Assembly (NCBI GenBank): GCA_035763745.1
Contig: DASUAO010000032.1
Location: 1 to 25,495, forward strand
DNA: 25,495 nucleotides
Direction of reading: 5' to 3'
Source: DASUAO01 sp035763745
Lineage (GTDB): Bacteria; Actinomycetota; Acidimicrobiia; IMCC26256; PALSA-555
Each line of letters begins with the position of its first letter. Position 1 is the first letter of the stretch. A model generated the notes under the pieces. It had not been told where the DNA came from. It saw only the letters and a program-made list of their open reading frames with translations, and searched no databases. This document shows positions 1 through 8,357 of this stretch, in pieces. The position numbers and the translations under genes were made by a program.

Positions 1-389
<389 letters not shown>

Positions 390-408
<19 letters not shown>

Positions 409-1124
409 CCCCGACCGACGTCGCCCGCGTCCTGGAGGTCGGCGACCTCGAGATCGTCGGACGGATGCGCTACTCGTCGAACGCGACGTTCCTGGTCGAG
501 GCGACCCTCGACGGCGTGGCCCTCCCCGCGGTCTACAAGCCCCAGCGCGGCGAGCGGCCCCTCTGGGACTTCCCCGACGGGACCCTCTGTCGCCGTGAGG
601 TCGCCGCGTACGAGCTCTCGGTCGGGCTCGGCTGGGGGATCGTTCCCATCACGGTGCTGCGCCGAGAGGGGGTCCTCGGCGAGGGCGCGGTGCAGCATTT
701 CGTGGACCACGATCCCGAGGAGCAGTACTTCACGCTCCTCGAGGGACGCGAGGTCGAGTTCCAACGGTTCGCGGCGTTCGACGTCCTGGCCAACAACACC
801 GATCGCAAGGGTGGGCACTGCCTGCGCGACCGTGCGACGGGTGCGATCGTGGGCATCGACCACGGCCTGACGTTCCACTCGATGTGGAAGCTCCGCACCG
901 TCATCTGGGACTTCGCGGGCACGCCGATCCCGAAGGCGGTCATCGAGGACGTGCGCCGCGCCCGCGCCGAGCTCGACGGTGGTCCGCTCGGTCGTCGTCT
1001 CGCGAAGCTGCTCGATCCGCGCGAGATCGAGGCGGTGGCGACGCGCGCCGATGCACTCGTGGGGACCGGGCGGTTTCCCGAGCCCGATTCCGGGTACCAC
1101 TCGGTGCCGTGGCCGCTGGTGTGA
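390..1124 (+). CDS. SCO1664 family protein (PI3K/PI4K-like fold, function unknown)
   Basis: The product matches the SCO1664 (TIGR03843) family of actinobacterial proteins, annotated as distantly related to phosphatidylinositol 3-/4-kinases. Visible conserved blocks are YKPQRGERPLWDFPDGTLCRREVAAYE (a putative nucleotide-binding Lys in YKP), then FDVLANNTDRKGGHCL (catalytic-loop-like Asp/Asn) and GIDHGLTFH (metal-binding-Asp-like). The start at GTG 390 overlaps the DUF3090 stop by 19 nt and gives the usual N-terminus; GTG codons at 348 and 357 are in frame but would cause a deeper overlap. The gene is translationally coupled to DUF3090, a pairing seen across actinobacteria. The substrate is unknown. 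It ends 4 nt before the stop of the convergent glycosyltransferase gene. Confidence 0.88.
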
Positions 1125-1128
1125 CCCG

Positions 1129-2625
1129 TCAGCCCGAGGTTCGCTCGTAGAGGTCGATGCCGTCGATCGAGGACACGAACCGGTAGTTCGACTGGAGCAT
1201 CGCCTCCAACTTCGGGAACCGGTCGATCGGCGTGTACTGGGCGCCGCGGATCTGCGCCGGGGCCGTGTCGACGATGTACCGGGGGAGCGGGTGCGCGTCG
1301 AGGTCCTCGAAGAACCAGTCCCAGGCGACCGGGCTCGACTCCTCGGGTGCCGCGTCCTCGGCCGGACGTCCCGGCTGCGCGCCACCGAGGAAGCCGGCCG
1401 TGGTGACGAAGCGCGTGGCCGGCCGTGTTCCCGACGCCCAGTAGATCTCCGGGACGCTGCCCCACACGAGCACGCGGTCGTGCGGTCGGGTGTGTGCGAC
1501 GAGGTACTTGCTCACACTCCGGTACCGGAGCCCGGCGTCGAACGGCCGCATGAAGTATCCGGCCGCGGAGAAACCCACCGCGAACGCAGCCGCGACGGCG
1601 ACCGTCGCGCGCGCAACGCGGGGTGTCCCGCGGCTGAGCGCACCCGTGCTCAGCAACACGACCGGCGGGACGAGCTGCAGGTAGTAGTGACCGAAGAACC
1701 GGAGCCCGACCATCACCGAGAGCACCGCCGAGACGAGCCAGAGCCAGAGGTCGAGGTCGTGGTCGCCGTCGCGCGCCGACGTGTACCGGTCGCGCCACGC
1801 CGTCGGCAGCTTCCAGACGATCGGGAGGTTGCAGGCGACCCAGGCGAGCGACATCACCGCGAACATGCCGAGGACGAACGTCGACGCGGTCTGGACGCTG
1901 ACGTACGAGCCGTTGCCGAGCACGGTCCAGTAGAGGAGCTGGCCCGGACCGAGCGCGAACGCGGCGAGCGCGATCGGCACGCCGAACCCGCCGAGCGCGG
2001 CGCCCACGCCGCGCCGGCCCTTTGCTCGCCACACGAGGTACAGGACGGGCAACAGCGTCGCCGCGCCGGTCTGCTTCGCGAGTGCCGCGACCGCGACTGC
2101 TGCGCCGGCCGAGACACCCCGGCCCCGACGCGCGAGCAGCACGGACGCGGTCATCGCCGGGAGCATGAAGATCTCGAAGTTGGCGGCCTGGCCGTCCTGC
2201 GGCGCGAACGCGACGAGTGCGAAGGCGCACAGGAGCCCGGCCGCCCACGCGGCGCGGCGCCCGTAGCGGCGGCGCGCCTCGACCGCGACCAGCCAGGCCG
2301 TGAGGGCGGCCGCAAGCATCGCCAGCACGCGCACGGACCAGAGGTCGCTGGTGCCGAACAGCTCGAACGCCCCGGCGTAGATGTAGGGGACGAGGGGCGG
2401 CTTGCGGTCCGCGGCCTCCTCGTACAGGCGCCCGCCGTCGCGGATGACCTCGGCCTGGGTCGCGAGGAAGGTCTCGTCGGAGTTGAAGACGTCGACGAAG
2501 AAGGCAGGCAGGCGCAGGGCCCCCACGAGGACCAGCACGACGAGGGCCAGGCGCGCCAGGTCAGAGCGACGACGGGTGTCGACGGGCTGCGGGGGCGCCG
2601 GCGCGGCGCGCGTGATGGTGGCCAT
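1129..2625 (-). CDS. GT39/ArnT-like integral membrane glycosyltransferase
   Basis: The protein is a polytopic membrane protein with the hallmarks of lipid-linked-sugar glycosyltransferases of the PMT/ArnT (GT39, GT-C fold) type. The first membrane segment (LVVLVLVGALRLP) is followed by an acidic loop NSDET, which carries the catalytic acidic pair of the family, then RKPPLVPYIY, the usual Lys-Pro-Pro-Leu loop. About ten more hydrophobic segments follow, including the FFGHYYLQLVPP block, and then a soluble C-terminal domain of about 130 residues. The ATG at 2625 was chosen because the product then begins just ahead of the first helix; upstream in-frame starts reach 2727 but would encode a low-complexity basic stretch. 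Acceptor and donor are unknown; polyprenyl-phosphate sugars are the family norm. It is transcribed separately from the upstream ligase gene (terminator between them). Confidence 0.82.
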   Translation of the reverse strand: MATITRAAPAPPQPVDTRRRSDLARLALVVLVLVGALRLPAFFVDVFNSDETFLATQAEVIRDGGRLYEEAADRKPPLVPYIYAGAFELFGTSDLWSVRVLAMLAAALTAWLVAVEARRRYGRRAAWAAGLLCAFALVAFAPQDGQAANFEIFMLPAMTASVLLARRGRGVSAGAAVAVAALAKQTGAATLLPVLYLVWRAKGRRGVGAALGGFGVPIALAAFALGPGQLLYWTVLGNGSYVSVQTASTFVLGMFAVMSLAWVACNLPIVWKLPTAWRDRYTSARDGDHDLDLWLWLVSAVLSVMVGLRFFGHYYLQLVPPVVLLSTGALSRGTPRVARATVAVAAAFAVGFSAAGYFMRPFDAGLRYRSVSKYLVAHTRPHDRVLVWGSVPEIYWASGTRPATRFVTTAGFLGGAQPGRPAEDAAPEESSPVAWDWFFEDLDAHPLPRYIVDTAPAQIRGAQYTPIDRFPKLEAMLQSNYRFVSSIDGIDLYERTSG

Positions 2626-2642
2626 GGGAGTGATGGTCGGAT

Positions 2643-2674
2643 CGGTGGATCGTCGAACCGGTGGATCGTGGATC
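2643..2674. repeat. Two 11-bp direct repeats upstream of the GT39-like gene
   Basis: CGGTGGATCGT occurs at 2643–2653 and again at 2659–2669, a 16-bp period, with a partial third copy (GTGGATC) at 2668–2674. They lie 18–50 bp before the proposed start of the minus-strand glycosyltransferase gene, in a region that should hold its promoter. They may be regulator sites or chance sequence. Confidence 0.5.
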
Positions 2675-2735
2675 AGGGGTCGGGGCTTCATTGTGGCCCG
2701 TGCCGGCGGGCCGCGACGGCTCAGCACCGGGTCCG

Positions 2736-2764
2736 GGGGCTCGGGGCCCGGTGGCCCCGGCCCC
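2736..2764 (-). terminator. GC-rich terminator hairpin after fatty-acyl-AMP ligase gene
   Basis: GGGGC-t-CGGGGCC, loop CGGT, GGCCCCG-GCCCC forms a 12-bp stem with one bulged base, starting 15 bp past the stop of the ligase gene at 2779. There is no U-tract, as is usual for actinobacterial hairpin terminators. Confidence 0.7.
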
Positions 2765-2778
2765 GCGATCCAGGGGGG

Positions 2779-4422
2779 TCAGACCTGCTGGAGCGCCTCG
2801 TTCCCGTGCTGCGCCCTGCACAGCGACCGTTGGAGCTTGCCCGAGGAGGTCTTCGGCAGGGAGCCCGCCTCCACGAGGACGACCTCGAGCGGTGGGATCC
2901 CGACGGCGTCGCACACCCGGTCGATGATCTCGTCGCGCAGCGCCTTCTGGTCGGTGCTCCGGGTCTCGGCGACGACGGTGATGCCTTCCTTGCCCCGTCG
3001 CCCCGCGGTCCCGAAGGCGATGACGTTGCCCACCCGGACGCCGTCGACGGAGGCCGCGGCCCGCTCGATCTCCTCGGGGAACACGTTGCGGCCTCCGACG
3101 ATGATCACGTCCTTGATCCGACCGCAGACCACGACCTCGTCGTCGACGAGGTAGCCGAGGTCGCCGGTGCGCAGCCAGCCGTCGTGGAACGTCGCGGTGG
3201 TCACGTCGGGGCGGCCGTAGTAGCCCGGTGTCACCGAAGAGCCCCGCAGCTCCAGCTCCCCGACCTCGCGGTCGGCGCGCGGGGCTCCGGTCGCGGGGTC
3301 GCAGACCCGGAGCTCGAGGCCGCGCAGCGTCCGACCGAGGAACGGGAGGCGCCGGACCCGGTCACCGGTCGCGGGCGTCGCGACACGGTCGTGCTCGAGC
3401 ACGTCCGCGTCGACCGCGTCGACCGTCATCCCGGTGCCCGGCTCCGGGAAGGAGATCGCGAGCGTTGCCTCGGCCATCCCGTAGACGCAGAAGGCAGCCT
3501 TCGCGTCGAGATCGTGCGCAGCCCCGGCGTCGAGGAACGACTCGACGGCGAGCGGGTCGATGGGCTCGGCACCGTTGAGCGCCATGCGCCACGTGGAGAG
3601 GTCGAGATCGTCGAGCCGGCGAAGCGCGCGCGCGGCGAGGGCGTATGCGAAGTTCGGTCCGCCCGTGATCGTGGCGTGCTCGTCGGAGAGCCACTGCATC
3701 CAGTCGCCGGGTGCGGCCAGGAAGTCCTGCGGCGAGGCGATCCCGAGGTCGAAGCCGGTCAGCATCGGCGTCATCAGGAGGCCGATGAGGCCCATGTCGT
3801 GGTACAGCGGGAGCCACGACACCCCGACGTCGCCCTCGCCGAGTGCGGCGCCCTCGACGATCGCGTCGATGTTGTCGACCACGCAGCGGTGCGGGAGCAT
3901 CACGCCCTTCGGGTCCGACGTGGATCCGCTCGTGAACTGGATGATGGCGAGACGGTCGGGATCGTCGGTCGGGCGCTCCCACGCGGACCCCGACCCGCCG
4001 ATCGCGTCGAGACGGACGATCGGTGGGCCGTCGACCGACACGAACTCCTCGAGCGCCGGGTCGACGAGGATGAGCGCCGCATCGGCGTTGGCGATGCGCC
4101 GCCGGGTCTGGTTGACGAACTCCTCGATCGACCCCAGGCGCATCGGCAGTGGCAGCGTCACCAGGGTTCCCCCGGCGAGCCAGATGGCCTGGATCGCGGT
4201 CACGAGCGGGCGGGACGTCGGGCCGATGAGGGCGACGTTCACCCCCGGTCCGACGCCCCGGGCCTGGAGGCCCGCCGCCATGGCGACCGCGTCCTCGTGG
4301 AGCGCGGCCCAGGGGACCCGCTCGGTGGGTGAGGCCGCGCCGCCGGTGCGAGCGGAGGCGAGAAAGGTGATGGCTCCGGATCGCTGGGTGGCAGCCTCGA
4401 TGCGCGAGACGACAGAAGTCAT
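2779..4422 (-). CDS. Fatty-acyl-AMP ligase / acyl-CoA synthetase (AMP-binding)
   Basis: This 547-residue protein belongs to the ANL adenylating superfamily. The P-loop-like motif FTSGSTSDPKGVM lies near residue 165, followed by SWLPLYHDMGLIG, the form typical of fatty-acyl-AMP ligases (FAAL, FadD32-like), then YGMAEATL, the hinge-region LRTGDLGY, GRIKDVIIVGGRNVFPEEIE and the catalytic lysine in SSGKLQRS near the C-terminus. FAALs activate a fatty acid to an acyl-adenylate and pass it to an acyl carrier protein or PKS instead of CoA. No acyl carrier, PKS or thioesterase gene is nearby, so the acceptor cannot be inferred. The distinguishing FAAL insertion would need an alignment; a true acyl-CoA synthetase is the alternative. 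The start ATG has a GGAG 11 nt upstream. Confidence 0.88.
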   Translation of the reverse strand: MTSVVSRIEAATQRSGAITFLASARTGGAASPTERVPWAALHEDAVAMAAGLQARGVGPGVNVALIGPTSRPLVTAIQAIWLAGGTLVTLPLPMRLGSIEEFVNQTRRRIANADAALILVDPALEEFVSVDGPPIVRLDAIGGSGSAWERPTDDPDRLAIIQFTSGSTSDPKGVMLPHRCVVDNIDAIVEGAALGEGDVGVSWLPLYHDMGLIGLLMTPMLTGFDLGIASPQDFLAAPGDWMQWLSDEHATITGGPNFAYALAARALRRLDDLDLSTWRMALNGAEPIDPLAVESFLDAGAAHDLDAKAAFCVYGMAEATLAISFPEPGTGMTVDAVDADVLEHDRVATPATGDRVRRLPFLGRTLRGLELRVCDPATGAPRADREVGELELRGSSVTPGYYGRPDVTTATFHDGWLRTGDLGYLVDDEVVVCGRIKDVIIVGGRNVFPEEIERAAASVDGVRVGNVIAFGTAGRRGKEGITVVAETRSTDQKALRDEIIDRVCDAVGIPPLEVVLVEAGSLPKTSSGKLQRSLCRAQHGNEALQQV

Positions 4423-4506
4423 GCGTGCTCGGACTCCGGCTCGGCGTCGATCGTTACTTCGGTCCGGGTGCCCCGTGCTCGGGTCCCCATGGGTCCCCCT
4501 CGTGTC

Positions 4507-4529
4507 CGCCCACCGACGTGGGTCGGGCG
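4507..4529 (-). terminator. Hairpin downstream of the nhaA operon
   Basis: On the minus strand CGCCC(g)ACC pairs with GGT-GGGCG around a 6-nt loop, 18 bp beyond the stop of the small receiver-like gene. A second stem GGCCG/CGGCC lies between it and the stop codon. It is a plausible intrinsic terminator without a U-tract. Confidence 0.5.
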
Positions 4530-4546
4530 GCCGGTCCTCGGCCGGG

Positions 4547-4891
4547 TCAGGCTCGCGCGGACCCTCGGTCGGGCGCCAGCGCCGACGCCGGATCGGCGAA
4601 GAACCGGGACCGGGGAAGGACCCGATCGGCCCCGGCCGCCGCCGCGTCGGCGAGCAACGAGGCGTCGACGTGCGGGCCGAACGCCACGATGAGGCCCGTC
4701 GGCGCGAGGTCCCGCAGGACTGCGACCTGGGAGGCGAAGCGCGTCAGGTCGACGACGAAGGTGGTGGGGAGGCCATCACCGGTGAGCTCGGCGGCGGCTT
4801 CGGCACTCGCCGCCCACGTGACCGCACCGAGGACCCCGAGCCGCGACCGGTCCATCAGGTCGTCGACCAGGGCGACGACGCGGGTGCTCAC
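4547..4891 (-). CDS. Small receiver-like (pseudo-receiver) protein overlapping nhaA
   Basis: A 114-residue single-domain protein starts with GTG at 4891, which shares the GTGA tetranucleotide with the stop of nhaA, so translation is coupled. The alternating pattern looks like a CheY-type fold: strand 1 VVALVDDL with an acidic pair D10/D11, a strand-3 end FVVDL with Asp48 in the place of the phospho-acceptor, strand 4 GLIVAFGPHVD and a final DRVLPRSRF. The switch Thr/Ser and the conserved Lys of true receivers are not obvious, so it may be a degenerate receiver. The block GPHVD…AGADRVLPRS resembles a family of small stand-alone receiver-like proteins whose role is unknown. No output domain is present. 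The GTG start, hydrophobic strand pattern and overlap make it a real gene. Confidence 0.75.
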   Translation of the reverse strand: MSTRVVALVDDLMDRSRLGVLGAVTWAASAEAAAELTGDGLPTTFVVDLTRFASQVAVLRDLAPTGLIVAFGPHVDASLLADAAAAGADRVLPRSRFFADPASALAPDRGSARA

Positions 4892-6135
4892 GGCGTCGCG
4901 CCGGCCTCGGGGGCAGGGAGGTGGGCGTCGGGCGTCGGCGTCGTGGGCCCGTGTCCGACTGCCCGTAGCCAGACGGCACCGAGGATCCCGGCGACGAGCG
5001 ACGCACCGAGCACGCCGATCTTGGCGTCGTCGAGCAGGTCTGCACCGAAGGACAGGTTCGCCACGAAGATCGACACGGTGAAGCCGATGCCCGCGAGGAT
5101 CCCCGCGCCCATCACGTGCGCGCTGCGCACGCCCTCGGGGAGGCGGCCGATGCCGACGCGCCGAGCGACGAGCGCGAACAGGCTCACGCCGACCGCCTTG
5201 CCGATGACGAGGCCGGCGATCACGCCCCACGTGATCGCGCTGCCGGCGGCGCGCTCGATCGAGTCGCCTCCGAGCACGACGCCAGCGTTCGCCAGCGCGA
5301 AGATCGGCACGATCAGGAAGCTCGTCCACGGGTGGAGTCGGTGCTCGAGCACCTCCACCGGTCCGGCCTCGGGGCCAGGGATGACCGGTGTGAGCAGACC
5401 GAGGACGACCCCGGCGATCGTCGCGTGGATCCCCGACTCGTGCGTGCAGACCCAGAGCACGACCCCTGGGATCACGTAGATCCACGGGTTCATGACCCCG
5501 ACGCGCTTGAGCACGAGCACGGCGACGATCGCGGCGGCCGCACCGAGGAGCCACACGGGCTCCATGTCGGACGTGTAGAACAACGCGATCACGAGGATCG
5601 CGCCGACGTCGTCCACGATGGCCAGGGTGAGGAGGAACAGCTTCAGGCCGCTGGGGATCCTCGGTCCGAGCAGGGCAAGGACCCCGAGGGCGAACGCGAT
5701 GTCGGTCGCCATGGGGATCCCCCAGCCCCGCGACCCGGCGCCGCCCGCGTTCAAGGCCACGAAGATCAGCGCCGGGACGACCATCCCCCCGAGGGCGCCG
5801 AGGACGGGGAGCGCGGCCGCGCGTGGGTCGCGCAGCTCACCCTCGACGAGCTCACGCTTGATCTCGAGGCCGACGACGAAGAAGAACAGCACCATGAGCG
5901 CGTCGTTGACCCACTTCACGAGGGACTCCTCGATCGCGAGATCGCCGATGCCGATCGTGAGCTTCGCTCCCCAGAGGTCGGCGTAGGACGACGCGTCGAC
6001 GTTCGCCCAGAGCAGCGCGGCCGCGGCCGCGACGAGCAGCGCGATGCCCGAGAGGACCTCGACCGAGACGAACTCCGTCCCTTGCGTGGGGAGGTAACGG
6101 GAGATCCGCGGGGCGTGGATCCGGCGTTGGGACAT
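4888..6135 (-). CDS. nhaA: Na+/H+ antiporter NhaA
   Basis: The 415-residue product is a full-length NhaA, exchanging cytoplasmic Na+ or Li+ for protons at the inner membrane. Conserved blocks include FFFVVGLEIKRELVEGELRDPR, the MATDIAFALGVLALLG segment and LAIVDDVGAILVIALFYT with the paired aspartates D175/D176 that correspond to the ion-binding Asp163/Asp164 of the E. coli protein. FLIVPIFALANAGV and GIGFTVSIFVANL complete the family pattern. The ATG at 6135 has AGGAG 7 nt upstream; longer in-frame sequence upstream is low-complexity and is an antisense shadow of the divergent gene. Its stop overlaps the start of the receiver-like gene by 4 nt, so the two form an operon. The pH-sensing region cannot be assessed by eye. 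Confidence 0.96.
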   Translation of the reverse strand: MSQRRIHAPRISRYLPTQGTEFVSVEVLSGIALLVAAAAALLWANVDASSYADLWGAKLTIGIGDLAIEESLVKWVNDALMVLFFFVVGLEIKRELVEGELRDPRAAALPVLGALGGMVVPALIFVALNAGGAGSRGWGIPMATDIAFALGVLALLGPRIPSGLKLFLLTLAIVDDVGAILVIALFYTSDMEPVWLLGAAAAIVAVLVLKRVGVMNPWIYVIPGVVLWVCTHESGIHATIAGVVLGLLTPVIPGPEAGPVEVLEHRLHPWTSFLIVPIFALANAGVVLGGDSIERAAGSAITWGVIAGLVIGKAVGVSLFALVARRVGIGRLPEGVRSAHVMGAGILAGIGFTVSIFVANLSFGADLLDDAKIGVLGASLVAGILGAVWLRAVGHGPTTPTPDAHLPAPEAGATP

Positions 6136-6149
6136 CAGGGCTCCTGAGC

Positions 6150-6237
6150 GCGTCGAAGGGCGACGCCGACCAGCCTTCCCGGCACACCAGGGGTGGATCG
6201 TACCGGCGGAGATGTGTCTCGATCGCCCTCGGCGATC
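6150..6237 (-). promoter_or_regulatory. nhaA promoter, palindrome and leader hairpin
   Basis: On the minus strand a TACGAT -10 box occupies 6202–6197, within an 11-mer (CCGGTACGATC) that also recurs at the tRNA-Ser and SRP RNA promoters. This puts the transcript start near 6190 and gives a leader of about 55 nt. A 17-bp palindrome GATCGCC-CTC-GGCGATC at 6221–6237 covers the position expected for the -35 and could be an operator. In the leader, GCGTCG/CGACGC at 6150–6166 forms a 6-bp hairpin just before the AGGAG ribosome site. I could not match it to a known nhaA-associated riboswitch. Confidence 0.5.
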
Positions 6238-6279
6238 CCCTCGGGCGCCGTGCGACGCCTGGTCTCTCCGGGCGCCCGC

Positions 6280-6310
6280 TAGCGTGGACGGCACGAGGGG
6301 GGGGGACGAC
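6280..6310 (+). promoter_or_regulatory. Putative promoter and RBS of the Thr/Pro-rich protein gene
   Basis: TAGCGT at 6280–6285 fits the TANNNT -10 form and predicts a start near 6292. A strong GAGGGGGGGG purine run follows, 6 nt before the GTG at 6311; it decides that start over an in-frame upstream ATG at 6212. No convincing -35 is visible. Confidence 0.5.
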
Positions 6311-7147
6311 GTGACCGCACCCATGGACGACCGCCAGAAGCGAGCCGTGATCGCCGTCGTGTCGATCTTCGCGGGCGGGATCGCGCTCATCGTGCTCCTG
6401 ATCGTGCTGGCGAGCGGCGGTGACGACACCAAGAGCGTCAAGACGGCATCGGATCGGACCACCACGACCTCCAGCTCGACGCTCCCCACCACGACGCTCC
6501 CACCCACCACGACGACGCTCGTCCCGCCGACGGCCCCGCCGCCGCCACCGACCGTGGCGCCGCCGACCGTCATCGTGAACCCGCCGACGGCGGCACCGAC
6601 GACTCCGACGACGGCGACCCCGCCGTCGACCGCGCCGACGACGACCACGACGAGCCCGAGCCCGTCGAAGCAGCTCGCGACCGCGATCGAGACCGCGCTC
6701 AACGGCGGCGTCCCACCGGACCCCGACGACCCCAAGCGGGTCAGGGTCACGATCCCTGCCAACCCCGACAACCCCGACAAGAAGGTCGAGGTCGACTGGG
6801 ACCTCCCGGCCGACTTCCCGTTGGATCCTGCCGCCTGGACCGACGAGCAGTTCGCCGCCGTGCGGCAGGAGGCGCTGACCATCCTCGCCACGGTTCGGGA
6901 CGCCAACCTGCCCGGCGAGCAGGAGATCAAGGTCCGCGGGTTCGTCCGCGACCCCAAGGACGAGGACCTGACCCTGCGGATCGTGCGGATCATCTATGCC
7001 CGCGCCACGATCGACGGGGTCGACTTCCCCACCTACGAGAACGTGTTCGACGTGCCGCCGGCGATCACGGCCGACGTGGACCCGGCCTACGTGCCGCCCG
7101 CGCCGCCCACCACCACATCGTCGTCCACGACCACTACGACGACCTGA
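6311..7147 (+). CDS. Membrane-anchored Thr/Pro-rich protein of unknown function
   Basis: I do not recognise the family. The 278-residue product has a short basic N-terminus (about 15 residues), one transmembrane helix (AVIAVVSIFAGGIALIVLLI), then a linker of about 90 residues built from Thr, Pro and Ala, typical of extracytoplasmic spacer regions in high-GC actinobacteria. A charged globular domain of about 130 residues follows (PANPDNPDKKVEVDWDLP … IKVRGFVRDPKDEDLTLRIVRIIYA), and the protein ends in a short Pro/Ser/Thr tail. The topology suggests a single-pass protein with its C-terminal domain outside. There are no cysteines, so no lipobox. The start GTG is supported by a strong purine-rich RBS. 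It is divergent from nhaA and convergent with the F420-type gene. Confidence 0.8.
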   Translation: MTAPMDDRQKRAVIAVVSIFAGGIALIVLLIVLASGGDDTKSVKTASDRTTTTSSSTLPTTTLPPTTTTLVPPTAPPPPPTVAPPTVIVNPPTAAPTTPTTATPPSTAPTTTTTSPSPSKQLATAIETALNGGVPPDPDDPKRVRVTIPANPDNPDKKVEVDWDLPADFPLDPAAWTDEQFAAVRQEALTILATVRDANLPGEQEIKVRGFVRDPKDEDLTLRIVRIIYARATIDGVDFPTYENVFDVPPAITADVDPAYVPPAPPTTTSSSTTTTTT

Positions 7148-7187
7148 CCCGAGCAGCGCCTCCCCGGCCTCCCGGTCGTCGTGCGGG

Positions 7188-7203
7188 GCCGACGGACGTC
7201 GGC
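7188..7203. terminator. Bidirectional hairpin between convergent genes
   Basis: GCCGAC-GGAC-GTCGGC is a perfect 6-bp stem with a 4-nt loop in the 67-bp gap between the Thr/Pro-rich gene and the F420-hydrogenase-beta-like gene. Placement between two converging stops supports a shared terminator. Confidence 0.55.
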
Positions 7204-7214
7204 GCAAGCTACCG

Positions 7215-8333
7215 CTAGGTACCGATCAGGCGGGGCTCGGCGACCGCGAACTCGGGCCACCGCTTGCGGGACTTCGCCGACAGCTTGTGGAGCAGCTCGA
7301 TCGCGCCCGGGTCGTCGTCGCCGGGGCGGGTCTCGATCCAGCCGTCGCGCAGCATCGCGTCCATGAGGTCGCGGCCGATGTCGGTGCGCACGATCGTCAG
7401 GGTCCAGTCGTTGAAGGCTCCGATCCCTCCCGTCGAGATGTCGGCGTGCTCGGCCGCGAAGTCCGGGCACATCTTGCAGCCCTCGCGCGTCCAGGCGTGG
7501 CACTCCTTCAGCGGGATCTCGTGGTAGGTGTCGTCGTGCAACCAGATCTGGAGCCGACCCTTGATGTTCATCTTCTTGATGTCGGCCCGGGCCAGGCCGT
7601 ACTTCGCCTCGATGAGCTCGTCGAAGATCGCGTCGTCGAAGGTCTTCGAGCAGAGCAGCCCGATGTTGAGGCTCAGGCGGCGGCCGACCTTGCCGACCCG
7701 GCGCTGCCGCATGATCGCCGGCGACGACGACTGGCAGCTCATCCCGACGAGCGCGATGCGCTCGGCTCCGCCCTCGACGGCATCGGCGTACGCCAGCGTG
7801 TTGGCGGAGTAGGTGTAGCGGCTGCCGGCCGATGCGATGATGTCGTCCTTGGTGCGAGCAACACCCGGGACGGCCTTCCACGTCGAGCCGTCCCCCTCGA
7901 GGTAGGAGACGAGCGCCGCGTCGATGATGTCGTGCTCGATCGCATACAGCAGCAGGGCCGAGACCAGCCCGCCGTCCTGTCCCACCTCGTGCAGCACAGG
8001 GTCGGTGGCGCGGGCCAGGACGATGTCCTTGGAGATGCCGGAGACCTCCTCGGGGGCACGGACCCGACCGAAGAGGAACTCGTCGGCCTCGGACTCCCAT
8101 GACCGAAAGCGCGGGCACGCGCGGGTGCACGTGGTGCAGCCCTTCTGCCCGTGCGAGCAGTCGTCGGGCCCGAAGCCCTCCTCGGTCTGGAAGGGCTTGT
8201 AGATCCCCTGGTCGTCGCGGTAGCCGAGCACGTCGTGCGGGCAGACGATGACGCATCCCGCGCAGCCGGTGCACAGGCCGGTGGTGACGACCTCGTCGTA
8301 CAGGTGGCTCCATTGGAACTTCTCGGGCGGCAT
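7215..8333 (-). CDS. Coenzyme F420 hydrogenase/dehydrogenase beta-subunit family protein
   Basis: The 372-residue product carries an N-terminal two-cluster ferredoxin-like domain: C21-x2-C24-x2-C27-x3-C31-P and C59-x6-C66-x2-C69-x3-C73-P, each suited to a [4Fe-4S] cluster. The PF04422/PF04432 (FrhB N/C) region follows, with VGQDGGLVSALLLYAIEH and a later Cys group, ending in CKMCPDFAAEHADISTGGIGA. In known members this module binds FAD and electron-transfers to or from coenzyme F420; FrhB, FpoF/FqoF and F420-dependent sulfite or glutamate enzymes share it. No hydrogenase or other partner subunit is adjacent, so the physiological substrate is unknown; it may be a stand-alone oxidoreductase with its own clusters. 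The ATG at 8333 has no obvious ribosome site and could be leaderless (CAGACT 7 nt upstream). Confidence 0.88.
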   Translation of the reverse strand: MPPEKFQWSHLYDEVVTTGLCTGCAGCVIVCPHDVLGYRDDQGIYKPFQTEEGFGPDDCSHGQKGCTTCTRACPRFRSWESEADEFLFGRVRAPEEVSGISKDIVLARATDPVLHEVGQDGGLVSALLLYAIEHDIIDAALVSYLEGDGSTWKAVPGVARTKDDIIASAGSRYTYSANTLAYADAVEGGAERIALVGMSCQSSSPAIMRQRRVGKVGRRLSLNIGLLCSKTFDDAIFDELIEAKYGLARADIKKMNIKGRLQIWLHDDTYHEIPLKECHAWTREGCKMCPDFAAEHADISTGGIGAFNDWTLTIVRTDIGRDLMDAMLRDGWIETRPGDDDPGAIELLHKLSAKSRKRWPEFAVAEPRLIGT

Positions 8334-8357
8334 GGTCGCAGTCTGCCATGTGCTCCG

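Noticed and set aside
979..4332. A plus-strand open frame of 1117 codons
   Set aside because: It runs antisense to the glycosyltransferase and acyl-AMP ligase genes, is dominated by Arg, Glu and Gly, and has no recognisable domain; it is a high-GC shadow.
4888..6993. An extended 701-residue version of NhaA
   Set aside because: The extra N-terminal 286 residues are Val/Gly-rich antisense of the Thr/Pro-rich gene; the ATG at 6135 has a good ribosome site and gives the family's normal N-terminus.
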